Source: an uncultured Cetobacterium sp. (GTDB lineage Bacteria; Fusobacteriota; Fusobacteriia; Fusobacteriales; Fusobacteriaceae). Taken from it: 42,243 nucleotides of DNA. The stretch lies in contig NZ_CAMTIK010000018.1 of assembly GCF_947072685.1 (NCBI RefSeq), positions 1-42,243 of the forward strand, read 5' to 3'. How positions within the stretch are numbered: position 1 is the stretch's first letter; each line of letters opens with the position of its first letter. The position numbers were made by a program, and so were the translations under genes. Below are positions 15,940 through 24,368 of this stretch, in pieces. The notes below the pieces were generated by a model that was not told the DNA's origin, ran no database searches, and saw nothing but the letters and a program-made list of their open reading frames with translations.

Positions 15940-15968
15940 TTTACAAAAGCTTTTATATATGATAAAAT
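15940..15968 (+). promoter_or_regulatory. Promoter of ychF
   Basis: TTTACA (15940-15945), a 17-base spacer and TAAAAT (15963-15968) lie 35 bases before the ychF ATG. Confidence 0.6.
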
Positions 15969-16002
15969 CTAAAGTAAAATAAAATTTCAGGAGGAATCTC
16001 TA

Positions 16003-17097
16003 ATGATAGGTATAGGAATTGTAGGACTTCCAAACGTTGGAAAGTCAACACTTTTTAATGCAATAACAAAAGCAGGAGCAGCAGAAGCAGCTAACTACCC
16101 ATTTTGTACGATAGAGCCTAACGTGGGAATGGTTACTGTTCCAGATACAAGACTGGATGAATTATCAAAAATAATCAATCCTCAAAGAGTTCAAAATGCA
16201 ACAGTTGAGTTCGTAGATATTGCTGGACTTGTTGAAGGTGCGGCTAAAGGTGAAGGATTAGGAAATAAATTTTTATCAAATATCAGAACAACAGCTGCAA
16301 TTTGTCAAGTTGTAAGATGCTTTGAAGATGAGAATATTATTCACGTAAGTGGAAGTGTTGATCCAATAAGAGATATAGAGATAATAAATGGAGAGTTAAT
16401 CTTAGCTGACATGGAAACAGTTGAAAAGGCTATAGAGAAGCAATCAAAGCTATTTAAAGCTAAAAATAAAGAGGCTATGGCTATAATGCCAGCTTTGGAA
16501 AAGTGTAAAGCCCATCTAGATGAGTATCAGATGTTAAGAACACTTGTATTGACAGCAGAAGAGCAGGAATTAATGAGAACATATCAACTTTTAACTCAAA
16601 AACCTATGATGTTTGCAGCCAACGTATCAGAGGATGATTTGGCAACTGGAAATGAGTTTGTTGAAAAAGTTAAAGAATATGCTACTACTTTAGGAGCAGA
16701 AGTTGTTGTTGTTTCAGCAAGAGTTGAGTCGGAACTTCAAGAAATGGAAGATGAAGATAAAAAAGAGTTCTTAGAGGCTTTAGGAGTAGAAGAACCTGGA
16801 TTAAATAGATTAATAAGAGCAGGGTTTAAGCTTTTAGGACTTCAGACATACTTCACAGCAGGAGTTAAAGAGGTTAGAGCTTGGACTATAAAAGTTGGAG
16901 ATACAGCTCCAAAAGCAGCTGGAGAGATCCATACAGATTTTGAAAGAGGATTTATCAGAGCAAAAGTTGTTGCATATGATGACTTTATAAAGTATTCTGG
17001 ATGGAAAGGAGCACAAGAAGCAGGGGTGCTTAGACTTGAAGGAAAAGAATATATTGTTAAAGATGGCGACCTGATGGAGTTTTTATTTAACGTGTAA
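16003..17097 (+). CDS. ychF: Ribosome-associated P-loop ATPase YchF (Obg family)
   Basis: YchF/Ola1 is a universally conserved Obg-family protein that prefers ATP, binds ribosomes and affects stress responses. The 364-residue protein has the P-loop GLPNVGKST (residues 8-16) and the switch II segment [21 protein letters not shown] coiled-coil middle region and a C-terminal TGS-like domain ([28 protein letters not shown]...) follow. An AGGAGG site precedes the ATG. It is a monocistronic gene with its own promoter. Confidence 0.96.
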   Translation: MIGIGIVGLPNVGKSTLFNAITKAGAAEAANYPFCTIEPNVGMVTVPDTRLDELSKIINPQRVQNATVEFVDIAGLVEGAAKGEGLGNKFLSNIRTTAAICQVVRCFEDENIIHVSGSVDPIRDIEIINGELILADMETVEKAIEKQSKLFKAKNKEAMAIMPALEKCKAHLDEYQMLRTLVLTAEEQELMRTYQLLTQKPMMFAANVSEDDLATGNEFVEKVKEYATTLGAEVVVVSARVESELQEMEDEDKKEFLEALGVEEPGLNRLIRAGFKLLGLQTYFTAGVKEVRAWTIKVGDTAPKAAGEIHTDFERGFIRAKVVAYDDFIKYSGWKGAQEAGVLRLEGKEYIVKDGDLMEFLFNV

Positions 17098-17127
17098 AAT
17101 ATAAAACTGGTTGTTAAGAAAAATTAC

Positions 17128-17156
17128 TTGACAACCTTTAAAAAAACTAGTAAAAT
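17128..17156 (+). promoter_or_regulatory. Promoter of yceD-rpmF
   Basis: TTGACA (17128-17133) and TAAAAT (17151-17156) are exactly 17 bases apart, upstream of the TTG-initiated yceD gene. Confidence 0.75.
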
Positions 17157-17188
17157 ATTATGGTATTGTAATTATAAGGAGGATAACT

Positions 17189-17671
17189 TTGATAATAAAG
17201 CTTAATGAAATAATTAACGAATCAGAGGTTGTCTTTGATTATGTTGAACAAACTATGGATTCTTTAGATATTCCTGAGGGAATAGTTATAAAAGGGAGAG
17301 CCTATAAAGAGGGAGATCAATATATAGTTGAAGGTTCTTATAGAGCAGTACTGAGGTTAGAGTGTGTTAGATGTCTAACGGAGATAGAACCATTAATCCA
17401 ATCGGATTTTCAAGGGTTTTATTTAGAACCGAAAGAATATTCTAAATACATGTCGAGCCTAAAACCGGAGGAAGAGTTTGGTGAAAACCATTTTGAAGAG
17501 GCTGTTAACAGCGAGATCAATATATCTAATCTGGTCAGAGAATATATAATACTTGATTTGTCACAATATGAGGCATGTCTTCCAGAATGTACTGACGCTT
17601 CTGAAGTTGAGAAGTACTTGAAGGATGATGTTGACCCTAGGTGGCAGCAATTATTAGACATAAAATTTTAA
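17189..17671 (+). CDS. yceD: YceD family protein (DUF177)
   Basis: YceD proteins are linked to 23S rRNA/ribosome large-subunit maturation and are almost always encoded next to rpmF, as here. The 160-residue protein has the family's Cys pairs, RLECVRCLTEIE in the middle and CLPEC near the C-terminus, with DPRWQQLLDIK at the end. Initiation is at a TTG: AAGGAGGA lies at good spacing and no other start is nearby. rpmF follows 36 bases later. Confidence 0.88.
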   Translation: MIIKLNEIINESEVVFDYVEQTMDSLDIPEGIVIKGRAYKEGDQYIVEGSYRAVLRLECVRCLTEIEPLIQSDFQGFYLEPKEYSKYMSSLKPEEEFGENHFEEAVNSEINISNLVREYIILDLSQYEACLPECTDASEVEKYLKDDVDPRWQQLLDIKF

Positions 17672-17707
17672 ATTTTAAAATATGAATGTATTAGGAGGGA
17701 AACTAAG

Positions 17708-17890
17708 ATGGCAGTACCTAAGAAGAAAACTTCGAAAGCTAAGAAAAATATGAGAAGATCTCACCACGCATTAAAAGGTTCTACATTAGCAACTTGTGAT
17801 AAGTGTGGAGCTCCAAGAAGACCTCACAGAATTTGTCTTGCATGTGGAGATTACAACGGAAAGCAAGTTCTAGCTACAGAAGCAGAGTAA
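17708..17890 (+). CDS. rpmF: Ribosomal protein bL32
   Basis: The 60-residue basic protein starts [19 protein letters not shown] and has an intact zinc-ribbon with C30, C33, C43 and C46, so it is the zinc-binding (C+) form. It is a large-subunit ribosomal protein. The ribosome site is AGGAGG. A hairpin terminator separates it partly from plsX, which is the usual downstream partner. Confidence 0.97.
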   Translation: MAVPKKKTSKAKKNMRRSHHALKGSTLATCDKCGAPRRPHRICLACGDYNGKQVLATEAE

Positions 17891-17897
17891 TAGCTTA

Positions 17898-17936
17898 TAA
17901 AAAAAAGCGGGATAACTAAATCTTGCTTTTTTTTAT
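17898..17936 (+). terminator. Terminator after rpmF
   Basis: An A-rich stem pairing AAAAGCGGGAT with ATCTTGCTTTT (with two G-U pairs) is followed by a long T tract. A TATAAT at 17951-17956 just beyond it is a candidate -10 for plsX, with a poor -35. Confidence 0.7.
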
Positions 17937-18004
17937 TTTCAAAAATATGATATAATATATTAATAATAATAAATAATTAATAATAGTTATATTGAGGAGA
18001 AGTT

Positions 18005-19021
18005 ATGAAAATTGCATTAGATGCCATGGGTGGAGATTATGCCCCTCTAGAAACTGTCAAAGGTGCAGTTCAGGCTTTACAGGATTTGTCGGATGTTACG
18101 ATAATACTTGTAGGGAAAAAAGAGATAATTGAAAAGGAATTAACAAAATACAACTACAATAAAGAAAAAATAGAGATAGTAGATGCCAGAGAGGTTGTTG
18201 AAATGACAGATGACCCAATAACTACTATAAAAACAAAAAAAGATTCATCGATGAATAGAACCTTAGAACTTGTGAAAAATGGAACGGCCGATGCTTGTGT
18301 TTCAGCAGGAAATACAGGTGCACTTATAAGTACGAGCCAGTTAAAATTAAGAAGAGTAAAAGGTGTTTTAAGACCGGCTATCACAACAATATTTCCAGCT
18401 AAAAAAAGAGATATAGTTTTGATGGATGTAGGTGCTAATTCAGATTCTCGACCAGAGTTTATAAATCAATTTGCAACAATGGGATCTCTTTATTTTGAAG
18501 AGTTGTTTGGAGTGCAAAAACCAAAAGTTGGACTTTTAAATATTGGAACAGAAGAGGGAAAAGGAAACGAGATAACAAGAGAGGCCTTTAACCTTTTGAA
18601 AGAGAATGATAAAATTAATTTTATAGGAAACATTGAGAGTAGAGATATAATGGATGTGGATGTGGATGTAGTTGTTACCGATGGTTTTACTGGAAATATG
18701 GTTTTGAAAACAGCGGAAGGCGTATCTAAATACATATTTACACTTTTAAAAGAAGAAATTAGTAAAAGTTTTTTAGGTAAGATAGGGGCGTTATTTTTAA
18801 AGCCTGTTTTTAAAAATTTGAAAAGTAAAATGGATTCTTCAGAATATGGAGGAGCTTTATTTTTAGGGATAAATGGTATCTCGATAAAAGCACATGGGAA
18901 TTCAACGGCCAATGGAATCAAAAATGCAATTAAAGTTGCAAATAAATTTGCTGAAGATAAATTTATTGAGAGATTGACAGAGGTTATGAAACAAGATCAA
19001 GGAGGAAGTAATGAAGCTTAA
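18005..19021 (+). CDS. plsX: Phosphate acyltransferase PlsX
   Basis: PlsX makes acyl-phosphate from acyl-ACP, the acyl donor for PlsY in phospholipid synthesis, as a peripheral membrane enzyme. The 338-residue protein starts MKIALDAMGGDYAPLE, the family hallmark, and includes CVSAGNTGALIS, MDVGANSDSRPEF, LLNIGTEEGKG, VVTDGFTGNMVLKT and a C-terminal GINGISIKAHGNS. GAGGAG precedes the ATG. It overlaps fabH by 11 bases and heads the fatty-acid cluster. Confidence 0.97.
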   Translation: MKIALDAMGGDYAPLETVKGAVQALQDLSDVTIILVGKKEIIEKELTKYNYNKEKIEIVDAREVVEMTDDPITTIKTKKDSSMNRTLELVKNGTADACVSAGNTGALISTSQLKLRRVKGVLRPAITTIFPAKKRDIVLMDVGANSDSRPEFINQFATMGSLYFEELFGVQKPKVGLLNIGTEEGKGNEITREAFNLLKENDKINFIGNIESRDIMDVDVDVVVTDGFTGNMVLKTAEGVSKYIFTLLKEEISKSFLGKIGALFLKPVFKNLKSKMDSSEYGGALFLGINGISIKAHGNSTANGIKNAIKVANKFAEDKFIERLTEVMKQDQGGSNEA

Positions 19022-20003
19022 AAATGTAGGAATAATTGGATTAGGAACTTATGTTCCAGAAAGAATAATGACAAATTTTGATTTTGAAAAAATTATAGAT
19101 ACATCAGATGAGTGGATTAGAACTAGAACAGGAATAGAGGAAAGAAGATTTGCAGATGAAACTCAAGCAACATCAGATTTGGGGGCAGCAGCTTCTCTTA
19201 AAGCTCTAGAAAAAGCAGGATTAACAGCCGAGGATATAGATATGATAATCCTAGCTACAACAACACCAGATTATCCTATTCAGAGTACGGCGTGTGTTGT
19301 ACAGGAACTAATAGGAGCTAAAAATGCGGCAGCAGTGGATATAAACGCTGCTTGTAGCGGATTTGTATATGCATTAACTATGGCTAAAGCATTGATTTCA
19401 TCTGGAATGAATAAAAATGTATTGGTTATAGGAGCAGAGGTGTTGTCTAAATGTGTGGATATGAAAGATAGAAATACTTGTGTTCTGTTTGGAGATGGAG
19501 CGGCAGCAGCAGTGGTGTCAGAAGTTGAAGATGGAACTGGAATACTATCTCAATTTTTAGGAGCTGAAGCGGACGTTAAGGGAGCACTTAGAACTCCGGC
19601 AGGTGGAACAAGAATGCCTTTAAGTCAACAAGTTTTGGATGAAAGATTGAATTTCTTACAAATGAAAGGGCAAGATGTATTTAAATTTGCTGTAAAAGCA
19701 TTACCTAAAGCTACTTTAGAAGCTTTAGAAGCAGCGGGAATGGTAGCGGAAGATATAGATATGGTTTTCCCACATCAAGCAAATGTAAGAATAATCGAGG
19801 CAGCATCAAAAAGATTAGGAATTCCAATGGATAAGTTCTATTTAAATCTAAATAGATATGGAAATACATCTTCAGCATCAATTGGACTTGCACTGGGAGA
19901 AGCTCTAGAAAAAGGACTGGTAAAAAAAGGTGACACAATCGCATTAACTGGGTTTGGTGCGGGACTTACTTACGCCTCAATGATTTTGAAGTGGTGTTAT
20001 TAA
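19011..20003 (+). CDS. fabH: 3-oxoacyl-ACP synthase III (FabH)
   Basis: FabH starts fatty-acid chains by condensing acyl-CoA with malonyl-ACP. Of the Cys-His-Asn triad, C115 sits in DINAACSGFVYA, the His in FPHQANVRI (about residue 257) and the Asn in NRYGNTSSASI (about residue 287). The N-terminus VGIIGLGTYVPERIMTN and the RTGIEERR motif are typical, and length 330 is normal. Its start overlaps plsX and has GGAGGAAG upstream. Confidence 0.97.
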   Translation: MKLKNVGIIGLGTYVPERIMTNFDFEKIIDTSDEWIRTRTGIEERRFADETQATSDLGAAASLKALEKAGLTAEDIDMIILATTTPDYPIQSTACVVQELIGAKNAAAVDINAACSGFVYALTMAKALISSGMNKNVLVIGAEVLSKCVDMKDRNTCVLFGDGAAAAVVSEVEDGTGILSQFLGAEADVKGALRTPAGGTRMPLSQQVLDERLNFLQMKGQDVFKFAVKALPKATLEALEAAGMVAEDIDMVFPHQANVRIIEAASKRLGIPMDKFYLNLNRYGNTSSASIGLALGEALEKGLVKKGDTIALTGFGAGLTYASMILKWCY

Positions 20004-20013
20004 ATAAAATAAA

Positions 20014-20042
20014 TTGACAGTTAAAAAATATTATGTTATATT
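20014..20042 (+). promoter_or_regulatory. Internal promoter before fabD
   Basis: TTGACA (20014-20019) and TATATT (20037-20042) with a 17-base spacer lie in the 74-base gap between fabH and fabD. This suggests fabD and later genes can be expressed apart from plsX-fabH. Confidence 0.65.
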
Positions 20043-20077
20043 AAAAAACACATGTTATTTTAAAAAAAGGAGTTAAT

Positions 20078-20983
20078 ATGAGCAAAATAGCTTTTGTTTT
20101 TCCAGGACAAGGAACTCAATATATTGGAATGGGAAAAGAACTTTATGAAAACAATGATATCGCTAGAAAAGAGTTTGATAAAATATTTTCTAATTTAGAT
20201 ATGGACCTTAAAACAGTTATGTTTGAAGGGAGTGAAGAGGAGTTAAAAGATACTAAAAATACTCAACCAGCAATAGTTGCAATGAGTTTAGTTCTAGAAA
20301 GACTTTTAAGAGAGAAAGGTATAACTCCAAACTATGTTGCAGGTCACTCGGTTGGAGAGTATGCGGCAGTGGGATCAGCAGGGTTTTTAACTGCAGAGGA
20401 TGCTGTTAAATTGACCGCTTTAAGAGGGAAAGCTATGAGTGAAGTTTCAGCTCAAGTAAAAGGTTCTATGGCAGCAATAATAGGATTAGATTCCGATAAA
20501 ATTGAAGAGGCTTTAAAAAATGTAGATGGTATTGTAGAGGCGGTTAATTTTAACGAACCTAAACAAACTGTTATAGCAGGAGAAAAAGAAGCGATTGGGA
20601 AAGCTTGTGTGATTCTTAAAGAAGCAGGAGCAAGAAGAGCTATGGAACTTGCAGTGTCAGGACCGTTTCATTCATCATTGATGAAGCCAGCAGGAGAGAT
20701 ATTGAAAACTGCACTGGAGGAGTTTGACTTTAAAGTTGCAAATATACCTTTAATAGCAAATACAACAGCAAAAGAGATAACAGATATAAACTCATTAAAA
20801 GATGAGCTATATAGACAAAGTTTTGGACCAGTAAAATGGGTGGATACAATAAACGCTTTGAAAGAGGCTGGAGTAACAAAAATATATGAGATTGGGCCTG
20901 GAAAAGTTTTGAACGGCTTAATTAAAAAGATAGATAAAGAGCTAGAAGTTGTAAATATAGAAAAACTTGTAGATTTAGATTAA
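20078..20983 (+). CDS. fabD: Malonyl-CoA:ACP transacylase
   Basis: FabD loads malonyl groups onto acyl carrier protein. The 301-residue protein has VFPGQGTQYIGMGK at the N-terminus, the nucleophile S91 in GHSVGEYAAV, and the His in SGPFHSSLM. It ends EIGPGKVLNGLIKKI. AAAGGAG precedes the ATG. It lies between fabH and acpP with its own candidate promoter. Confidence 0.97.
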   Translation: MSKIAFVFPGQGTQYIGMGKELYENNDIARKEFDKIFSNLDMDLKTVMFEGSEEELKDTKNTQPAIVAMSLVLERLLREKGITPNYVAGHSVGEYAAVGSAGFLTAEDAVKLTALRGKAMSEVSAQVKGSMAAIIGLDSDKIEEALKNVDGIVEAVNFNEPKQTVIAGEKEAIGKACVILKEAGARRAMELAVSGPFHSSLMKPAGEILKTALEEFDFKVANIPLIANTTAKEITDINSLKDELYRQSFGPVKWVDTINALKEAGVTKIYEIGPGKVLNGLIKKIDKELEVVNIEKLVDLD

Positions 20984-20998
20984 TCTGATTGATAAAAC

Positions 20999-21027
20999 TT
21001 GAAAAAATATATTAAATTTGCTAATAT
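20999..21027 (+). promoter_or_regulatory. Candidate promoter of acpP
   Basis: TTGAAA (20999-21004) and TAATAT (21022-21027) are 17 bases apart in the very AT-rich gap before acpP. An extra promoter would fit the high acyl carrier protein level cells need. Confidence 0.5.
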
Positions 21028-21064
21028 ATTTATATAAATTATTAAATTATTTAGGAGGAAACAA

Positions 21065-21289
21065 ATGTTAGATAAAATAAGAGAAATAGTTGTAGAGCAA
21101 TTAGGTGTGGACGCTGATCAAGTAACTTTAGAGTCAAACTTCGTAGAAGATTTAGGAGCAGATTCACTTGATACTGTTGAGTTAATAATGGCTTTCGAAG
21201 AGGAATTTGATATCGAAATACCTGATACAGACGCAGAAAAAATTAAAACTGTAAAAGATGTTGTAAACTACATCGAGGCAAATAAGTAA
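21065..21289 (+). CDS. acpP: Acyl carrier protein
   Basis: This 74-residue acidic protein carries acyl chains on a 4'-phosphopantetheine arm attached to S34 in the DSLDTVEL motif ([18 protein letters not shown]). AGGAGG precedes the ATG. A hairpin follows the stop codon, before fabF, and probably lowers read-through or protects the short abundant mRNA. Confidence 0.97.
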   Translation: MLDKIREIVVEQLGVDADQVTLESNFVEDLGADSLDTVELIMAFEEEFDIEIPDTDAEKIKTVKDVVNYIEANK

Positions 21290-21298
21290 GATAAATTC

Positions 21299-21322
21299 AA
21301 AGGGGTATGAAAGTACCCCTTT
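21299..21322 (+). terminator. Hairpin between acpP and fabF (weak terminator or processing stem)
   Basis: AAAGGGGTA (21299-21307) pairs perfectly with TACCCCTTT (21314-21322). The T tract is delayed and interrupted (AGTTATATTTTTT), so partial termination or 3'-end stabilisation is likely rather than full stop. Confidence 0.6.
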
Positions 21323-21362
21323 AGTTATATTTTTTGGAAAAATAAAAAGAGGTGAATATATA

Positions 21363-22601
21363 ATGAGAAGAGTAGTTGTAACGGGAGTGGGTTTAATAAC
21401 TTCACTAGGAACTGGGACGAAAAAATCTTGGGAAGCTATAAAATCAGGTGCATGTGGGATAAAAGAGATAACATCTTTTGATGCAACGGAAAGTGCCGTA
21501 AAAATAGCTGGAGAAGTTACTGATTTTGACCCTACAGAGTTTGGAATTGAAAAAAAAGAGGTTAAAAAATTAGCGAGAAATACACAGTTTGCAATAGCAG
21601 CTACAAAAATGGCATTAGAAGATTCAGGTCTTGTTATTGACGAAACAAATGCTACAAAAATAGGAACTATAGTTTCATCAGGAATAGGTGGAATCGAAGT
21701 GTTTGAAGAGCAGTATCAAAATATGCTTGAAAAAGGAGTTAGAAGAATATCTCCGTTTACAATACCAGCTATGATAAACAATATGGCATCTGGAAATGTG
21801 GGTATATATTTTGGTGCAAAGGGACCGAACAAAGCTGTGGTAACAGCATGTGCAGCAGGAACGCACTCGATAGGAGATTCTTATGAGATGATCAAATCAG
21901 GTAGAACAGACGCAATGATTGCAGGTGGAACAGAGGCTTGTATAACAAAGTTTGCAATAAATGCTTTTGCTAATATGAAAGCACTATCTACAAGAAATGA
22001 TGATCCACAGAAGGCATCAAGACCTTTCACAGCTGATAGAGATGGGTTTGTAATGGGAGAAGGAGCAGGAGTTTTAATCCTAGAAGAGCTTGAAACTGCA
22101 AAGGCAAGAGGAGCTAAAATTTATGCTGAAGTTGTGGGATATGGAGAAACTTGTGACGCATATCATATCACATCTCCATCAGAAGGTGGAGAAGGAGCAG
22201 TCAGAGCATTCGTAATGGCTATGGAAGAGGGGAAAATAAAACCTGAAGAAGTAGGGTATATAAATGCACATGGAACTTCTACGCCAGCAAATGACAGAAA
22301 CGAAACAGCTGCTATTAAAACTGCTTTTGGAGAATCGGCATATAAAATGAACATCTCTTCAACAAAAGGAGCAACAGGGCATGGTCTTGGGGCTGCTGGA
22401 GGAATTGAAGGAGTTTTATTGGCACTTTCAATAGCGGAGGGAGTAGTTCCACCGACAATCAATCAGGACAATCCAGATGAAACTCTAGATTTAAACTATA
22501 CTCCAAATGTAGCAGTTAAAAGAGATATAGAGGTAGGAATGTCAAGTTCATTAGGATTTGGTGGACACAATGCTGTAATAGCAATGAGAAAATATAAATA
22601 A
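21363..22601 (+). CDS. fabF: 3-oxoacyl-ACP synthase II (FabF)
   Basis: FabF elongates acyl-ACP chains. The 412-residue thiolase-fold protein has C163 in VVTACAAGTHSIGD, the first His in GYINAHGTSTPAND and the second in SSTKGATGHGLGAAG. It starts RRVVVTGVGLITSLG and ends SSSLGFGGHNAVIAMRKYK. It follows acpP; rnc begins 20 bases after its stop. Confidence 0.97.
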   Translation: MRRVVVTGVGLITSLGTGTKKSWEAIKSGACGIKEITSFDATESAVKIAGEVTDFDPTEFGIEKKEVKKLARNTQFAIAATKMALEDSGLVIDETNATKIGTIVSSGIGGIEVFEEQYQNMLEKGVRRISPFTIPAMINNMASGNVGIYFGAKGPNKAVVTACAAGTHSIGDSYEMIKSGRTDAMIAGGTEACITKFAINAFANMKALSTRNDDPQKASRPFTADRDGFVMGEGAGVLILEELETAKARGAKIYAEVVGYGETCDAYHITSPSEGGEGAVRAFVMAMEEGKIKPEEVGYINAHGTSTPANDRNETAAIKTAFGESAYKMNISSTKGATGHGLGAAGGIEGVLLALSIAEGVVPPTINQDNPDETLDLNYTPNVAVKRDIEVGMSSSLGFGGHNAVIAMRKYK

Positions 22602-22621
22602 TAGATTTAAGGGAGAGATAA

Positions 22622-23332
22622 GTGAAAAAGTCATATCTAGAGTTAGAAAAAAAAATAGGTTATGTATTTAAAAATAAAGACTTGTTGAAAAACTCGCTTA
22701 TCCATAGATCTTTTGGTAATGAACATACAAGATATAAAAAGTTAAATAATGAGAGATTAGAACTGCTAGGTGATGCAGTTCTAGATCTTATTGTGACAGA
22801 GTATCTTTATAAAAGCTATCCCAATGCATTGGAAGGGGATTTAGCAAAACTAAAAGCTATGGTTGTTAGTGAGCCTGTACTTGCAAGAATATCTAAAACG
22901 TTAGGATTTGGACAGTATCTAATGTTGAGTAAAGGTGAAGAGTTAACAGGTGGAAGAGAAAGAAATTCAATATTAGGTGATGTTTTTGAAGCTATATTGG
23001 GAGCCATATATTTAGATTCAGATTTTGTTACAGTAAAAAATATTGCGATGGAATATTTAAAACATCCAATAGAACATGTGAATGAAAATGAGGATATTTT
23101 AGATTTTAAAACAATTTTACAGGAGTATAGTCAAAAAGAGTATAAGATTATTCCGACTTATCAGGTGGTAAGTGAAGATGGTCCAGATCATTTGAAGATT
23201 TTTGAAGTTGTTGTAATTATAAAAGATGAATTGAAGGGCTATGGAAAAGGGAAAAATAAAAAGGGTGCAGAGCAGGCAGCAGCTAAAGATATCTGTAAAA
23301 AATTAGGAGTTAAACTTTATGAAACACTATAA
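22622..23332 (+). CDS. rnc: Ribonuclease III
   Basis: RNase III cuts double-stranded RNA in rRNA precursors and mRNAs. The 236-residue protein has the signature NERLELLGDAVLDLIVTEYLY (about residues 43-63) with catalytic acidic residues, the later GDVFEAILGAIYLD, and a C-terminal double-stranded RNA-binding domain ending KGKNKKGAEQAAAKDICKKLG. It starts at GTG with GGGAGAG upstream. The 3' end overlaps the radical SAM gene by 14 bases. fab-acpP-fabF-rnc order is common in Firmicutes. Confidence 0.97.
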   Translation: MKKSYLELEKKIGYVFKNKDLLKNSLIHRSFGNEHTRYKKLNNERLELLGDAVLDLIVTEYLYKSYPNALEGDLAKLKAMVVSEPVLARISKTLGFGQYLMLSKGEELTGGRERNSILGDVFEAILGAIYLDSDFVTVKNIAMEYLKHPIEHVNENEDILDFKTILQEYSQKEYKIIPTYQVVSEDGPDHLKIFEVVVIIKDELKGYGKGKNKKGAEQAAAKDICKKLGVKLYETL

Positions 23333-24368
23333 CATCCCGATATTTATAAGTCATTTTGGGTGTCCGAATGACTGTGTATTTTGCAATCAAAAAAAAATCA
23401 ATGGTAGAGAAACAGATGTGAGTTTAGAAGATGTTAAAAACATTATAGAAACATACTTAAAAACTCTTCCAAAAAAATCCAAGAAAGAGGTGGCTTTTTT
23501 TGGTGGAACTTTTACAGGAATTTCTTTTAATTTACAAAAGGAGTATCTTTCAGTTGTGCATGAATATATAGAAAAAGGATTGATTGATGGGATAAGACTT
23601 TCAACAAGACCGGACTATATTGATAAAGAGATAGTGGATATGCTTGTGAGTTACGGAGTTACAACCGTGGAGTTAGGGGTGCAGTCTTTGGATGAAAGTG
23701 TTTTGAAAAAAACACATAGATTTTACCCATTGGAAAAGGTTTATACAGCTTCAAAACTGATTAAAGATGCGGGAATAGAACTTGGGATACAGTTGATGCT
23801 AGGTTTGCCTGGAGCTACAGAAGAAAGTGACTATATGAGTGCTTTAAAGACAGTGGAGATAAAGCCTGATATAGCAAGAATTTATCCAACACTTGTTATA
23901 AAAGAGACTGAGATGGCAGAGATGTTTAAAAATGGCAACTATAAACCACTCTCTATAGAGGAAGCGGTTCAAAGATGTAAAAAAATATATTCACTCTTAG
24001 AATATAATGATATAAATATTGTAAGAGTTGGACTTCAACCAACAGATGAATTAAATGATAGTGAAAATGTATTGGGGGGACCTTTCCATCCAGCTTTTAG
24101 AGAGCTTGTTGTAGGAGAGATATATTATGATTTTCTTAAAAAATTTGATTTATCAGACGGAAAAATAAGTGTAGAAATAAACGAAAAGAATGTTTCCAAA
24201 ATTGTAGGAAATAAAAAAATTAATAGAGTGAGATTTGGAGAAAAATTAATTATAAAGATAGATCACTCATTGAGTTTAGATACAATTGTGGTAAATGGAA
24301 AAAGCTATTTATGGAAACAGGTTCTTAGGGGAGAGATAAATGAACCAGATAATAATAAATACGAATAG
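23319..24368 (+). CDS. Elp3-like radical SAM protein without acetyltransferase domain
   Basis: The 349-residue protein has the radical SAM cluster motif CPNDCVFC (C15, C19, C22 bind a 4Fe-4S cluster). It also has AFFGGTFTGI, STRPDYID, VELGVQSLDESVLKKTHR and QLMLGLPGATEESDY, all as in the SAM half of Elp3-type proteins. The C-terminal GNAT acetyltransferase domain of true Elp3 is missing and the tail is short. Genes of this type often sit beside rnc in Firmicutes. Substrate is unknown; tRNA modification is a guess from the family. It overlaps rnc upstream and rng downstream, so all three are translated together. Confidence 0.85.
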   Translation: MKHYNIPIFISHFGCPNDCVFCNQKKINGRETDVSLEDVKNIIETYLKTLPKKSKKEVAFFGGTFTGISFNLQKEYLSVVHEYIEKGLIDGIRLSTRPDYIDKEIVDMLVSYGVTTVELGVQSLDESVLKKTHRFYPLEKVYTASKLIKDAGIELGIQLMLGLPGATEESDYMSALKTVEIKPDIARIYPTLVIKETEMAEMFKNGNYKPLSIEEAVQRCKKIYSLLEYNDINIVRVGLQPTDELNDSENVLGGPFHPAFRELVVGEIYYDFLKKFDLSDGKISVEINEKNVSKIVGNKKINRVRFGEKLIIKIDHSLSLDTIVVNGKSYLWKQVLRGEINEPDNNKYE

